Assembly: GCF_014839805.1 (NCBI RefSeq)
Contig: NC_051134.1
Location: 5,239,170-5,303,169, forward strand
Reading direction: 5' to 3'
From: Manduca sexta
Taxonomy: Eukaryota > Arthropoda > Insecta > Lepidoptera > Sphingidae
Length of the DNA: 64,000 bases
Each line of letters starts with the position of its first letter. Position 1 is the stretch's first letter. The translations under genes and the position numbers were made by a program. The notes under the pieces are model-generated. The model saw only the letters and a list, made by a program, of their open reading frames with translations, did no database searches and was not told the origin of the DNA. Shown piece by piece: positions 1 to 13,500 of this stretch.

Positions 1-1344
1 TACAATAACTACGCTTAAAACTAAATATGAAGCAAGAGGACGCGTTTGCTTCAGATTCAGTCACAATCTTATACATTATTATAATTAACATAAAATATGC
101 CTCAAACTACTAAAAATAAGATTGAAAATGCGGTAAAAAATATTTACTAACTAAAATATTATAATAACTTAACAATATTTATTTGGTAATACGTAAAATA
201 TTTTTATACATTCTAATAACTTTGTGCAATTTTGCCTAATACACTTACATAAACGAGGTTAAGAATTTATAATTAAACAATATTGATAAATAATAAATCA
301 AACATTCTCATTACTCATAACAACGTAATAAGACGTGAAAATTCTTCAGCTAAACATACGAATATTTGAAAATTAATATGAATTAGCAAGAGTTTGTGTT
401 ATGATTACAGTGGCAAAGGGTCAATATAACCCGACTAATAACTCGTTCCGGCTTTCCTTTCGCCTCTCTCTCTCTCTCTCTAATCGTTCCTTCAATGCTA
501 GGGATCGTGATCCGCATCACTTGGTCGAGTCTTTGACAGCTCAAGCATGTCCGTCCTTCCTTTTCGTAATAAATGTAAAATCAAATTATCATTAGGACGA
601 TTTGCCGACCGCATGCATATTATTAGTACCTATAAGTTGTATTGGATTCCTCGTCGGATTTTACCCACTGTATAATAACAGATTGAATATTAGTGCGCAT
701 TTTATCACAGTTTTATGATTTTAAAATTTCGTCATATTAAATTTTAAAGGCCGAAATATCCATGATTATTAATTATTTTTACGTTTTTCTTTCAACTGCG
801 AGAACTAATCACTAACTAGACGTGAATTTAAATTCTTTACTTGCCAATACTTGTTTAGTTACCCAGATTAAAGCCGAAACAAAATGTATGAAAATGGACC
901 TTGAGGTATCGCCTTAAACGAACAAAAATTATTTCGTTATAATGCGCCTTAAATATTTTGATATCTCAAATTTTTATGAAATGACATTTTGAACATCGAT
1001 AAAGTGGCACATTTGAGATAATTTGTCGAGAGTTTAGCAGTTTCCCAATATCCGAACGTCAGCCTTACGTAACTACAAATACTATAGTCAAGTATAGTAT
1101 TGAGTTTCTTCCACTCACACCACATATTCATTATAACTCAAGTCTTAATTATAATATAAATTATAAGAATTAACATTGCTCATTTCTTAAGATTAAATAG
1201 ATTATATTGTGGAGTAAATTATATACAATATAAATTTAATTATATCTACATTTTCTTAAATTAATTTTTATATTTTAAATATGTCCTAAAATACCTTACG
1301 TAAAAAATATTGAAATATAATTTATAATTAATGATTATAATAGT
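1..1344. other. AT-rich flank downstream of gene 1
   Basis: I see no coding exon here. A CT dinucleotide run lies at 463-481 and a degraded MITE copy at about 570-672. The rest is AT-rich sequence without recognisable features. It includes the 3' UTR of gene 1 next to its stop at 1345. Confidence 0.5.
570..672. mobile_element. Degraded copy of hAT-like MITE family M1
   Basis: The string AATTATCATTAG, then a GCATGCATAT...TTAGTAC block and an end resembling TTTTACCCACTG follow the same order as in the better copy at 62341-62508. The terminal repeats are decayed. Confidence 0.4.
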
Positions 1345-1557
1345 CTAGTGATTGAATAATGTGATTATGAATGTAATACCGACTAAAGCTAGTGACACGG
1401 CGAGCGTCGGCGCATCGTTTTCGTCAATCCATTCGTACACGTATTCCAACAAGTTGTCGTCCCACAGGCGGTTCTCCTTAACCAACAGGAGTGCCCTATC
1501 GGCCATCAGCTGGGAATCTTCCAGGTTATTGTTCTGCGAGTTCACGAATATCTCGAA
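1345..1557 (-). CDS. Gene 1 last exon with hydrophobic GPI-type tail
   Basis: This exon encodes the last 70 residues and the TAG stop. The end is a small polar segment (DENDAP) followed by about 20 hydrophobic residues ending ITLFNH with no basic stop-transfer cluster. That layout is typical of a GPI-attachment signal, as in lepidopteran midgut APNs. The paralogue ends in the same three residues, FNH. No clear AATAAA was seen in the first 200 bases after the stop; TATAAA-like strings are the nearest match. Confidence 0.8.
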   Translation of the reverse strand, partial: FEIFVNSQNNNLEDSQLMADRALLLVKENRLWDDNLLEYVYEWIDENDAPTLAVSLALVGITFIITLFNH

Positions 1558-4500
1558 CTGTTGGATTAATAATTATAGTTATATTTCTTTGTTAATGAAC
1601 GGTATTAAATATAATTTAGGTAGATCAAGTATTGCTAGCAATTATTGAACGGCAATGAAGAGGCAATTCTCGCCCGCCTTGACGTTCACGAGACTTAATG
1701 CTTACAAAAAAGACTATTATTGTATAGTATAGTGGGATCAATTTGCCGTGTCTATACAAAAAATACTATTAGCACAAATTCCTAATTTTAGTTAACACGG
1801 GTTTCGTTTCCCATCCATTTTTACCTATCTTGTATAATTATTAGATTGTAGTAAGTAGTTATGTAGGAAAACTTACGTCAGTTGATAGGTCTGCATCCGC
1901 CATATTGTCTGCTAAATGGAATATTATTTCTTCGAGCTTCTCGTCTCCGCCATACCTGCACACGGAAAAGAATCTTGAAACAAATCATGGAAAAGTTTTT
2001 ATTTAATGACGAATTATCATTGCATTGTATTTGACGTTTCGTAGGGAGTAGGGACTGATTAGTAATTTATATAAATGCACTTTATTTATGCATACATATA
2101 AGTAGTCGTGAATTTTATCTACATTCACCATTTAAATACTACTACAGTATCATAAAGAATTATTTGGCTAGATATCTATTTTTTCCCATTAGACATATTC
2201 CAAACATGAGGTCGGAGAACCAACATATTTGGATATCCAATCCTTACTACATCTTACCGCCTATCAATAAACTATTGCAGTCCCTTTTTCAATCAATCGC
2301 GAAAACGGACCAATAAGAATAGAATTATTATTTACATGCTTCTTCAGGCTTTTCAAGTCCCCTGCAGACATTGACACGCTTGATTTGGCTCAACAAATGG
2401 CTTATTCTCGGGATTAGATCATAGCTTAAGATTTGGAACGTTTATTGAAATTGACCATTAACAATACACCGTAACAACCCACCGTCAAATAGACACTAGT
2501 ATTCATTAACCATCATGTGACATTATTGACCCTTTTTTTATTGCTTTGAAACATTAGATAAGCTTGCCGTTCGCGTGATGGAAAGCGATACGACCGCTCA
2601 TTATCAGTAGAAACACCATCCACCACCTTGAATAACAAAGTATTGTTTGGTATTCCACTGCGCTCGCCATCCTGAGACATGAGATGTTAAGTCTTAGTAT
2701 GTCCAGTGCACTAGCTATAATGACCTACTATCTTATAGGCAAAATAGATCATATACCTCTACAAAATTAGCATTCACTTTATCTGCTCGCTTATTATAAC
2801 ATTTAACGCATTATTATAGTACATACCATTCTCTGATTTCAGCGGCACGCCTGGATATAAACCTCACAGCTAGTTCAGCGTTCTGATAACTGCTTTCAGC
2901 TACAGCCTTGAATATCTTCACCCTTTCCTCGGTAAGGTACTTGTCTTCAGTGATTGTTTCCATTAGAAGACTAGAAAGAAATAAAAACATTTAATGATAC
3001 TTTAATTTTACATAAAACACTTATAGTAGAATCATCAGTTGTATTTATAGCAGAGTGATAAATTCTTCACAAATTGATTATAATAAATAGTTTGTAAGTG
3101 TTGAACTCTTATGAGTTTTGACAACTTGATGCAAAATAAACAAGAAAATATATGACGGGCAAATTTTACCTACGCTAAGACTTCGTTATTATCATTATAA
3201 GAAGGGGTATACTGAAGTTAGTATTTGAATAGTTTTTATGTTAGTTATTATTATATTTTTAAAACTGGTAAAATTCTACTAAGTGGTGGACCTTCAAGCC
3301 AGGTTAATTCCTAAGGTTGTTGCTTTTTATATCCACTTACAAATTAGGCTATGAAGCCTTAACGAAACCATATTTATTGAACGATTAAATTTGCTAAATT
3401 AAAAGTATTTAACGTTATTTTTGGGGTAAATTGGTGGTAATCTGTGTGATGAAAGTGTTTGCTTCTTTCTACCGCTTTAGCCAACTAAGCCTGTAAGCCC
3501 TTATCGCATACGGCCTATATTAGTTTGATCAAAACTCGGTCATTCAAAATGAGACCTTATTGTGCAGTTGGCGTAAGGTTGGCCACATAGGTCTTTAGGT
3601 CTTTAGGGGATAGTGCTAAATAAACAACCTATCAAAAATATTCAGTGTATAGATTATTGCTATTAAATTGGAGCATCGTACACTTAGTGAAGTTTGTATT
3701 TAGTATTTCGCTGGTGGTAGGATATATTTCATATCCGCTCGGATAGCGAATATTGTACAATCTGTTAAAACCCGTCATAGTGGCCCACGTAAGTGTGTCG
3801 CATTCCGGGATCAGCCTGTGTATGTGCGGTTCCAACAAGCCGGCATAATTGTATCAACTGTCGAGGAGTAAACAACTCTCGTCAGTCGACTTTCTTTTGG
3901 ACCTCACTCCACTTGACCTCAGGTGCCGTGGGAGCACATGGCCGTATCAATATAAAAGAATACCAAACATTTTCTGTAATACATCCAAAAGTGTTTATAA
4001 CAGTCTATATTAGTCACATTTGCTATGCTCAGAGAATCGGAATTTACAATAGTAATCCTAAAGCTGATATGAGATGACATATGATTTTATCTTTTGTATC
4101 AACGTGTGTAACATTTTTATCAATGTACTTATGTTTGAGGAAAATATGCCAAGGTATGGGATAGGACGTGGCTGATGAAAAAATTATAGGTCATAAGGCC
4201 AGCAGTTTATTTATGAATCTTATAGTTGTGGAACTCACTTGGCGATACACTTGCTCGTTTACCGAAAAAAATATGTTGCAATGCATGCACTGGCGCACCC
4301 CGCGACTTTCAATATTAGGGAGAGAGAGTAAATAGATTTTGTCGATACTGTGGTTTATACCAGCGAACACGACAGAAAGACGTAAAAGGATTTCACCGTG
4401 TTAAAAAAACGCACTCACTCCCGAATAATTAACTATATAAGTTCGCTTTCGCATGTAGTTTTTATTTTAACTATTGCTGTACAATTTGATTTCTTACAAA

Positions 4501-7500
4501 AAATGTTTGGTTGAAAAAGAAAACTAATTTGATAACCGATAAAAATGTCTGTTGTCAGTTCTTTAATTCGAAATTTTTGACGAATGAATAAAATTACTAC
4601 TGTTTGTTACAAGACAATCTAAAGTCTGTATACCGTTATGCGATACAGGGCTCATAATGATATGTATATAATATATAATATAATATCAGCCCTGTATTAT
4701 ATACTTGCCCACTGCTGAGCACGGGCCTCCTCTACTACTGAGAGGGATTAGGCCTTAGTCCACCACGCTGGCCTAGTGCGGATTGGTAGACTTCACACAC
4801 CTTCGAAATTCCTATAGAGGAACTTCTCAGATGTGCAGGTTTCCTCACGATGTTTTCCTTCACCGTTAAAGCGAACGATAAATTCACAAAGAATACACAC
4901 ATGATTTTAGAAAAGTCAGAGGTGTGTGCCCTTGGGATTTGAACCTGCGGACATTCGTCTCGGCAGACCGTTCCATACCCAACTAGGCTATCGTCGCTTT
5001 TTATATATATGATATGTATGAAAGATTTATTTGAAAGCATAGATAATTACAATAACATATAACTATAATTAATATACTAGCTTTGACTGGCGTGAAGAAG
5101 TTATCCGGGATAAAAGTTTCGCTTTATATTTACCCGGGATAGAAAGCCTATAACCTTCCCAAGATTTTTAACTATCTTCGTACCAGATTTAATAAAAATC
5201 CGTTCTGTAGATTTTGAGAAAATCAGTAACAGACTGCCTCGGTGGCGTAGTTGTATTGTATGCCCGGTACAATAGCGCTCTGAGGTCCTGGGTTCGAATC
5301 CCGGGTCGGGCAGTGATATTTGGGTTTTTTCTGCTCAGTTTTAGCCCGGAGTCTGGAGTTTGTGCCCGATATGGCGATAGGCTCGCCCCCTATGACATCA
5401 TGGATGGAACATACTTGGCGAAAAGTGGGTGCCCTAATTGCGCCTCTGCATACCCCTTCGGGGATAAATGCGTGATGTTATGTATGTATGCAATAACAGA
5501 CAGACAGAAAAGGGGACTTTACTTTATAATATATAGATAGATAATAACGGTGTATCTCACGTATTCATCTTTCAAACATATCGCACATAGAATGTAACTA
5601 TGATAAGTACATGCTTTACCACGTCTGTAGAAGATAAGCTCTCTAAACTGACAATTTCCGGTGCTATCTTTAAAACGAAGTGAAGTTAGTAGCGATTCTT
5701 ATAAATATATTATTTATGTATATTTACATGTATACATTTACATAATATTTATATAAAGAATGTATGGGAATGACATATCTTAGTAAAATGCTTATCGATA
5801 TATATTTTTTTGTTTCCTATACACACATACACACATCACGCATTTCCCGAAGGGGAATGTAGAGGCGCAACCAGGGCACCAACTTTTCGCCAAGTGTGTT
5901 CCGTCCCATGATGTGATAGAGGACGAGCCAATATCCGGCACAAATCTTAGACTCCGGGCTAATACTGGGCAGAAAAACCCAAATATAATTTTGCTCGACC
6001 CGGGATTCGAACCCAGGGCCTTAGAGCGCTGCCGTACCGCGCAATCAGTACAACTAAGCTACCGAGGCAATCAGTTTTCTATTAACGACTGTAGTAAAGT
6101 ATCTTGGTTATGACCTCAGACATTATGTCTACTGAGGAATGATCTCTCGTCAGTCGCTACTCTATCTAGATCCCAATTACCATTAGCATTGAAGTCACTT
6201 TGCCGTGTCAGCTTATACGTTGACGGTGACGACGGCTTATACGTTCAAAGTGACCCTACAAGTGATGGTAAGTGAAGTGGGGTCCAACACAATGTCGAGT
6301 GCCGAGAGATTATTACTTCCTGACAGTCGACACAGTTATGCCGGCCTCTTGGAACCGGATATACACTGGCTGGTCCAGGAACGCGAACTTACGTGGGCCA
6401 TTATGGCTGGTTTTAACAGCTCGTGTACGGTGGTCACTATCTGGGCGGATATAAATATATCCTATCACCAGCAAATGTGAATCTATATTCATGCTTTTTT
6501 TACACTGGACCTTACCTTATAACTTTTAGTGTTCATGTGTTGTTTATTGTTAAGTCTGATAGAAAACCTAAATGAGTCAATAATATAAAAAGAAATCATG
6601 GCAATGAAAACACTTATGTATAATCATTTAATTCATTAGTTTCATTATTGATATCAAAGTTAGATGTATAATTTTGGATGTTTGAATTTAATTATAAAGT
6701 TATAAAAAAATAAGTGTTATATATTATTAATTATAGAGTTCCATCAGAGTTCGTTTTCAGGGGGCCATAAAAGGGATCTTTGTCTGTGACTGATTAAATA
6801 TGTTGCAACAAAATATTTTGTTTTAATACCTAACATTTCACACAGTCTCGTCATGAAGAAAATCTAATAATAGCAAAACTAAGCAAGAAAAAGTCACTTT
6901 AAATCGTAATTTATTGAAAACTCTTTATGAAATATCTAGGATTACTAATCGTGTAGTCTGTGATATAGTTGAAAACTGCTCTAGCTGTATAATTTATAAT
7001 TATTATTATCTTAAATTCCTTTCCCTAAGGTCACCACTCAGCCATTAACCATAATTGACTTAAGATATGAATACTTTCCCTCTAGAAACCTGCATGTTCA
7101 CCAATTGCCAACTCTACTGGAATAAAATTATCAAAATATTAATAAAATACCATACCCGGATATGTAGTCCTCGTCTTGCGAGCAGGCCAGTGCCTCCAGG
7201 ATAACGACTCGTTCGTATTGACTTGCCTCTAAATCGAGCCTGTTGGTCAGAGCTTCGATGACATCCTCATCACCTTCCCTGACTATGGTGCAGTAGACTG
7301 CAGGCCTGATCTCGTAGGGGATGTTGGGATTTCTAGAAAAAGAATAACCCTTGTACTCCACAGCCTCCGTAGTTTAGTAGTGGTGAGCCAGTATAAATTG
7401 TTTGGACTATTCGATTCACATTCAGGGACAAATGTTAGTGTGAACTCCAATTATATCGCATTTGAGAGATGTGGTACTAAGAGCCTCTCGTAGTTACTGA

Positions 7501-10500
7501 TTCTTGCGATTCTTGTCTTGCGTCTTACTATGTGCGACTTTTTGGTGTTTGAAGAAAATCAGGATCGTGATCTACTACTACAAATATGGACATAACAGAC
7601 AGACAATGGTGAGGCAAGAGAAAACTTAGTGCGGACCGGGATAGTTGTTCCAAACCGATTTTAGCTACTCTTTATAATTCTCCTAGCGATATTTGATATA
7701 TAGACCACTGCTGAGCACGGGCTTCCTCTATTATTGAGAGGGTTTAGATGTTAATCCACCATACTGGCTTAGTGTGGGCTGGACATTCACATAGCCTCAA
7801 TATTCTCCTGATAACGTCTCAAATATATAAATTTCCTCACGATGCTTTCCTTCACGATTTAAGCGAACAATCCTACTAATATAGTAAATACGAATGTTTG
7901 TGAGGATGGATGCATGTTTGTTCCTCTTTCACGAAAAGACTACGAAACGGATTTGGATGAAACTTTACAGTAATATTGGTTATAAATCAGACTACCTCAT
8001 AGGCTATAAATTATAATGATTTTATATAATTGGTCATAATATAACGATATATATCAAGCAAGTCAGAAAATAAAAATATCCCGAAAAACTTTTTCACGCG
8101 GGCGAAGCCGCGAGCAAAAGGTAGTAATTCATAAACAAGACGCATAATTGCTCCTTACATCTGGTAATGTGGAAATGTATTAATACTATATAGATCTACT
8201 GTTACATTTACTTACACAATATCATCGTTATTAGGATCATAAAACCAATCCTCAGCGGCAGCTATGCATGGATCATAATTGGCTCTGCAAGCATGGTCCA
8301 TAACCAGCCCGCGGGTCAGGCTGGCCATGGCTGGTTCCGTAACCAGGGGGTCAGGGGAGAAGCCGAGTTCGTCTTCCAAAGCTCCAATGGTTCTTCGGAC
8401 CATTCTCTGTTAACGATGCATGATGAGTTACAAAGAGTTTTTTTCTTCTTTTTCAGTTATTTTTAATATTGCAAGAAAAAGATAAATTATATTTTTTTAC
8501 TACCGGACACTTCCTTGATGTTACTCTTTTTGGAAAATATAATTTCATTAGAAAACCTAAACAAAGTGCCCGATGTAGGTTTCGAACTAAGGCCGCAACG
8601 ACAACGTTCTCAACCCAAAATATTAATTCAATAGATATATCAGGCACATAGATAATTTATTTTACGCACAAAAAAGTATCTATAAAAAATATACTTGTGA
8701 TTTCATATAGCAAATAAAAAATAACGAATATTTATCGTCAAGCACATGATAAAGTCACGAGATGGCGCTAGTAGGATAGCTATTTATAATCAGCATGTAG
8801 TACACTAGATGTCGTTAGTAGTGCTATAGTATATCTATACTTTCAATGATAATATTAATTTCAGCTTCACACAATTTATTAGAAAATTGTACTCATATTA
8901 TTTAATGTTAATTTCATTGTAACCCAATCGACCTTACGATTGTTTCGCACATCAAAATTAAAATAGGCCCGTAAATTAATTATAATAGACTGTATTTTTT
9001 TTATACAGACACTGGAAAGTCTTTATAAGTTGAGATGCCTCCAAATAGAAATTGATGACTATTCCTCGCCATTCGGTACAATTACGTCAGACTGTAAAAA
9101 ATTTTGTGGATTCTTACCAAATAAATATCGGAATCAAATTCGTCGTCATCGTCATTAGCAATAAGAGCAAGCAGTCGCTTCCTCAGGAAGTCCATGTTTC
9201 TGACGAAGGCCTTCCATACTGCGTACTCGGTCTCATGCTCCATACTCAGGACTACGCGGAACGCTATATCGTAGTCCAATTTGCCAGCTCTTGCCAAGTT
9301 GAGTGCATCGTCGACAAGCTACAATTAGAATAACTTATCTTTACATGGGTAAATTCTTTTAACAGTTGCATGCTTAAGAGTACTAGAGTAATATTATAGA
9401 ATATTTTTGTCAATGGTATGGTCGGCTTAATTTTATACCACTGACTCACAGAAAATCGATATGAAATAATCGAATTCCGTTGCGCTTTTTATAATGTATA
9501 CTTTTTAATTGGACAATTTCTTTAATGTCATAAATGCATTTCTTATTCTTTTGTGGTAATAGGTGTTGGAGATCAATTAATATAAGATAACTCATGCGGG
9601 CATGCCTGCTTATTAGGAATCCTAATCAATTTAGGCGTGTCTGTTATAGCAGATTCTTTTAAAATCCCACAAATATTATACAAAAAATAAATCTGTCGAA
9701 ATTAAACACGGTGTGCCTAGTTTTTAATTTGTGTTGTCAATTCACATCAATGGCGGATATTTTTGCTAAAATTGTATCAAATGACTGTTCATTGAAAACA
9801 GAATTTTTAGCAAGTATATTATGACGACGTTTTTATAATTATCAAAAAATAGGTAATACTTTCACCAGTCTACTAATTGACAATAACACCTACCGTGGCA
9901 CGGTTAAGCGGGTGTATTTCTTCTCTTAATTCCTCGTCTTCAAGGGCTTCGATGATTCTCTCCCATAAATCACCATCATAGTTAACGCGGTAGTAACCTG
10001 GAAATTTGTGACATTCACCAAATTAACCTTTATTTACATTGTTATATAGTTCTACATATAACAGATAAATTCTTGTCTTCATCTCAAAATTATTTTGTAA
10101 GATCTGTCAAATCTGGTTCTAAGTCTCACTAGCATATTATAATTTATGTATTTACGAAGAGACGTTATCAGGCGGCATACATAATTAAAATATAAAAAAT
10201 GTGATAACATATATAACTAATTTCTTTAAATTCAAATATAAAACAGAATAGGTGCTCCTAAAGCAGGGTTTTCATTTTAGTGTTCAAACAATAATTATAC
10301 TTTAAAAATTCAAAAGTTAAATTACCTTGCCCTTGTATATTAAAGAGAACCCAGTCTTCTTCATCAAGGACCATGTTAAAGGCAACAGTAGCGTCAGTGA
10401 CCACGATGGGCCGAATGTTGTCATCACTGAAGTCTGGATTCACGCTCGTCGTGTAAGTGATGGGAATTGGGAAGTTAATGTGTGGTCGAGGACCGAAACT

Positions 10501-13500
10501 GAAACGTTCCTGTAACATCAAGTTGTATTACATTAATGAACCGTGATAGAAGACTATGCTTTCAATGCCTCATCTAGTAAAATCAATTCATGCACCCATG
10601 TTCTGCTTGGCTACGAGGGAGCTTTTTTACTGTTTATGTTATTTGTTTACCTACATTTATGTTATTATCTCTCTTTTTATTTTTTTTTATTTTACGTATC
10701 TCTGTGGGCTCTATATTAATCTTAGTTTTAAACATTGTTCTTAGAAAGTGAATTATGTATGAAATTCCTCATGAAAAATAAAGTTATTCTTAAACCTTAA
10801 TTACTGAACGATTGAAGAAAGACGGTATGTGGGCGTCAATAATCGACATTTGCAAATCAGTGGTAAGTACTAGTCATTAGTGGAAATAATATCTAGTTTT
10901 TTATGTTATAGGGGGCAATCGAGCATACAGTTCACCTGTTGCTAAGTAGTCACCGCCGACTATGAACATCTGCAATACCAGGGGATATAGAAGTTGCCGG
11001 CGGTTTAGGTGGGAATATGCTCTTTTATTATACCTTAGGATGATAAATGAAATTGCATTGCGATTTAAAGTTTTCTATGGCGTTTCTTCTTCTGGGTAGC
11101 CTTTGCGACTGCAACTGACTAGTCACAAATATTATTTGCCTCGATATTCAATTGCCCAAACAAATATGAAATAGCACAAACCTGTGTAACTAAGACACCG
11201 CCTTGCCTTAATCCTACGTGGAGTAGTGGATAGCCACTTTCTCCTATCCAAGGCTCAAGGAATTCTTCGAAATCATCAATAAAATCGCTGCCGGCGACCA
11301 ACAAGCCGCTGCTCATGGCGTCGATGAAGTTCTGCGAACTTACTGTCTCCAGAGCTCTGTCAATGAAGAAATATTGAGATTAAAGCAAGGATTAACTAAA
11401 TTATTAAAACAGAAACGTTTGTTTATGTATATTACGTACTGGGGCCTTATTCTCTATCCCGCACGTCATTTTGACAGTGCGTAACAAGCACGTAACACAA
11501 CGCATCATGTTTAGGACTATAGAAATTTGGCTTACAGAATATCATTCCACACACATTTCTCGAAGATAACATGACACGGCCGCGTTACGCGTTTACACTA
11601 TCATACAGAATAAGGACCCTGACAAGAGGTTAAGATGAAGTTAAATAAATGGTGTTTCAGTTATAAACATAATTACATTGGCAATCGTCATCTACGTATT
11701 TTTTTCATATTTTACATACAGTCGGCTAAATGCAGCTCAACGTCGAGACAAAATTAAACCTAAAACCGCGATAAAATCCGTAAAATAGTTTTATTGAAAT
11801 ATTTAACATTCGCATAAACATAAGAAATATTTTATATTATAACGTGTTTGGATAAGATATTGCAAACGATTGTTCAGAATCTAAATTCAATTATTCTAAT
11901 TATAATAATCAATTAAATGATGTGAAAGAAAATAATGATACATTTCATTATAATTTGGCTTCCTGAAGTTTTAGTTACAATTTAATAAGTGCGGGTGTAA
12001 ACAAGTAACATTCGTTCACATGACGTTCAATTTTATCAATATTGCACAAAACTGATAAACGGAAGACAGACGAGTTTAAGAAGTCTTATCACTATCAAGA
12101 GTAAACCAAAGTTAATCTTCGCGTATCGTGATTGAAAATATTTTGGATAAATCACGTACGATGGTAGAATTCTGACGAAATAGCACTTTGTTGTTTGAAT
12201 ACAGTTGCTACATATGTGGATGTGTGTCAATTTGGTAATATAAAGTTGAAATTTGGACTATCAAGTGAAGACCCATCTAGGGCTAGGTTTCTGTTCTATC
12301 TTACACAATAATAATAATAATAATATCAGCCCTGTATTATATACTTGCCCACTGCTGAGCACGGGCCTCCTCTACTACTGAGAGGGATTAGGCCTTAGTC
12401 CACCACGCTGGCCTAGTGCGGATTGGTAGACTTCACACACCCAAGAAATTCCTATAGAGAACTTCTCAGGTATGCAGGTTTCCTCACGATGTTTTCCTTC
12501 ACCGTTAAAGCAAGCGATAATTCACAAAGAATACACACATAATTTATTAGAAAATTCAGAGGTGTGTGCCCTTGGGATTTGAACCTGCAGACATTCGTCT
12601 CGGCAGTCCGTTCCACAACCAACTAGGCTATCGCCGCTTACTATACATATCTTACACAAACGAAGTAACATATAAATGTTAATAAAAATTTTTTAGCCTA
12701 CGTTTATAAAAACGTAGGCTAAAAAAATTTTATGTTTAAATAATAAAAAAAAAAATCTACTAAAAGGCAAGCAAATGAGTTCTATGTCATGATACCGCAT
12801 ATGGTCTCATTTTGAGTTTTTGATCTTTCAAAGTAGATGGAATGTCTAACGGTGCGATTCTGACATCTGAAGTAAAGCGGTCATTATGGTAAGCGTTAAC
12901 AAAACATCGATCAATACCAAAAGAGTTCTCATTGCATAGCTGACTTGTAAATCTCAATAGCAATACGATAAAAAGGCCTTGATTCAATATCAAATTAATA
13001 AAACGTAACCATACCTTCCAGTAAGCAGCGCCCGTGCCGCAACCTGAATCGGATCATGATCATCATCTTCACCAAGAATTAACCTCATCATATGCATCAG
13101 CGCCGGTGCTTTCCATCTCTGGACGCTGAATATGTAGTTTCGTATTGCATCTTCATCAAATAAGTCTTCCTCTGCCAAAAGCGGTGGTGCACTGGTGTAT
13201 GCATCTTGAAGTAAACCTTCTTGGATGACGTCAGTGACGAATAAAGTATTCATGTCTAGAAGTGTGACGTCAGCACCCGTCGCGCTTGATTGGAACTGGA
13301 AATAGTATGTTGTCTAAGTCAACTTTAAATTCAAATTTATTGGGAATATATTTTTTATATATGGGCACTGTAAATTGGCCCACTGCACCTGGTAATAAGT
13401 GGAATGGGGCCAAATAGAATGTCGACTGACGAGAGTTGATTACCCCTCGGCAGTCGACATAAATATCCCCGCCTGTTGGAACTGGATATACATAATATTT

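Noticed and set aside
4735..5040. 101-codon minus-strand ORF, and similar frames at 41528-41776 and 57752-57955
   Set aside because: All are translations of family A SINEs and recur wherever the SINE does.
5281..5315. tRNA-like B-box GGTTCGAATCC as a possible tRNA gene
   Set aside because: No acceptor stem or anticodon arm could be folded. The sequence recurs as the head of family B SINEs.
5214..5540. 108-codon ORF
   Set aside because: It is a read-through of the family B SINE and flanking repeat, with tRNA-derived sequence in its middle.
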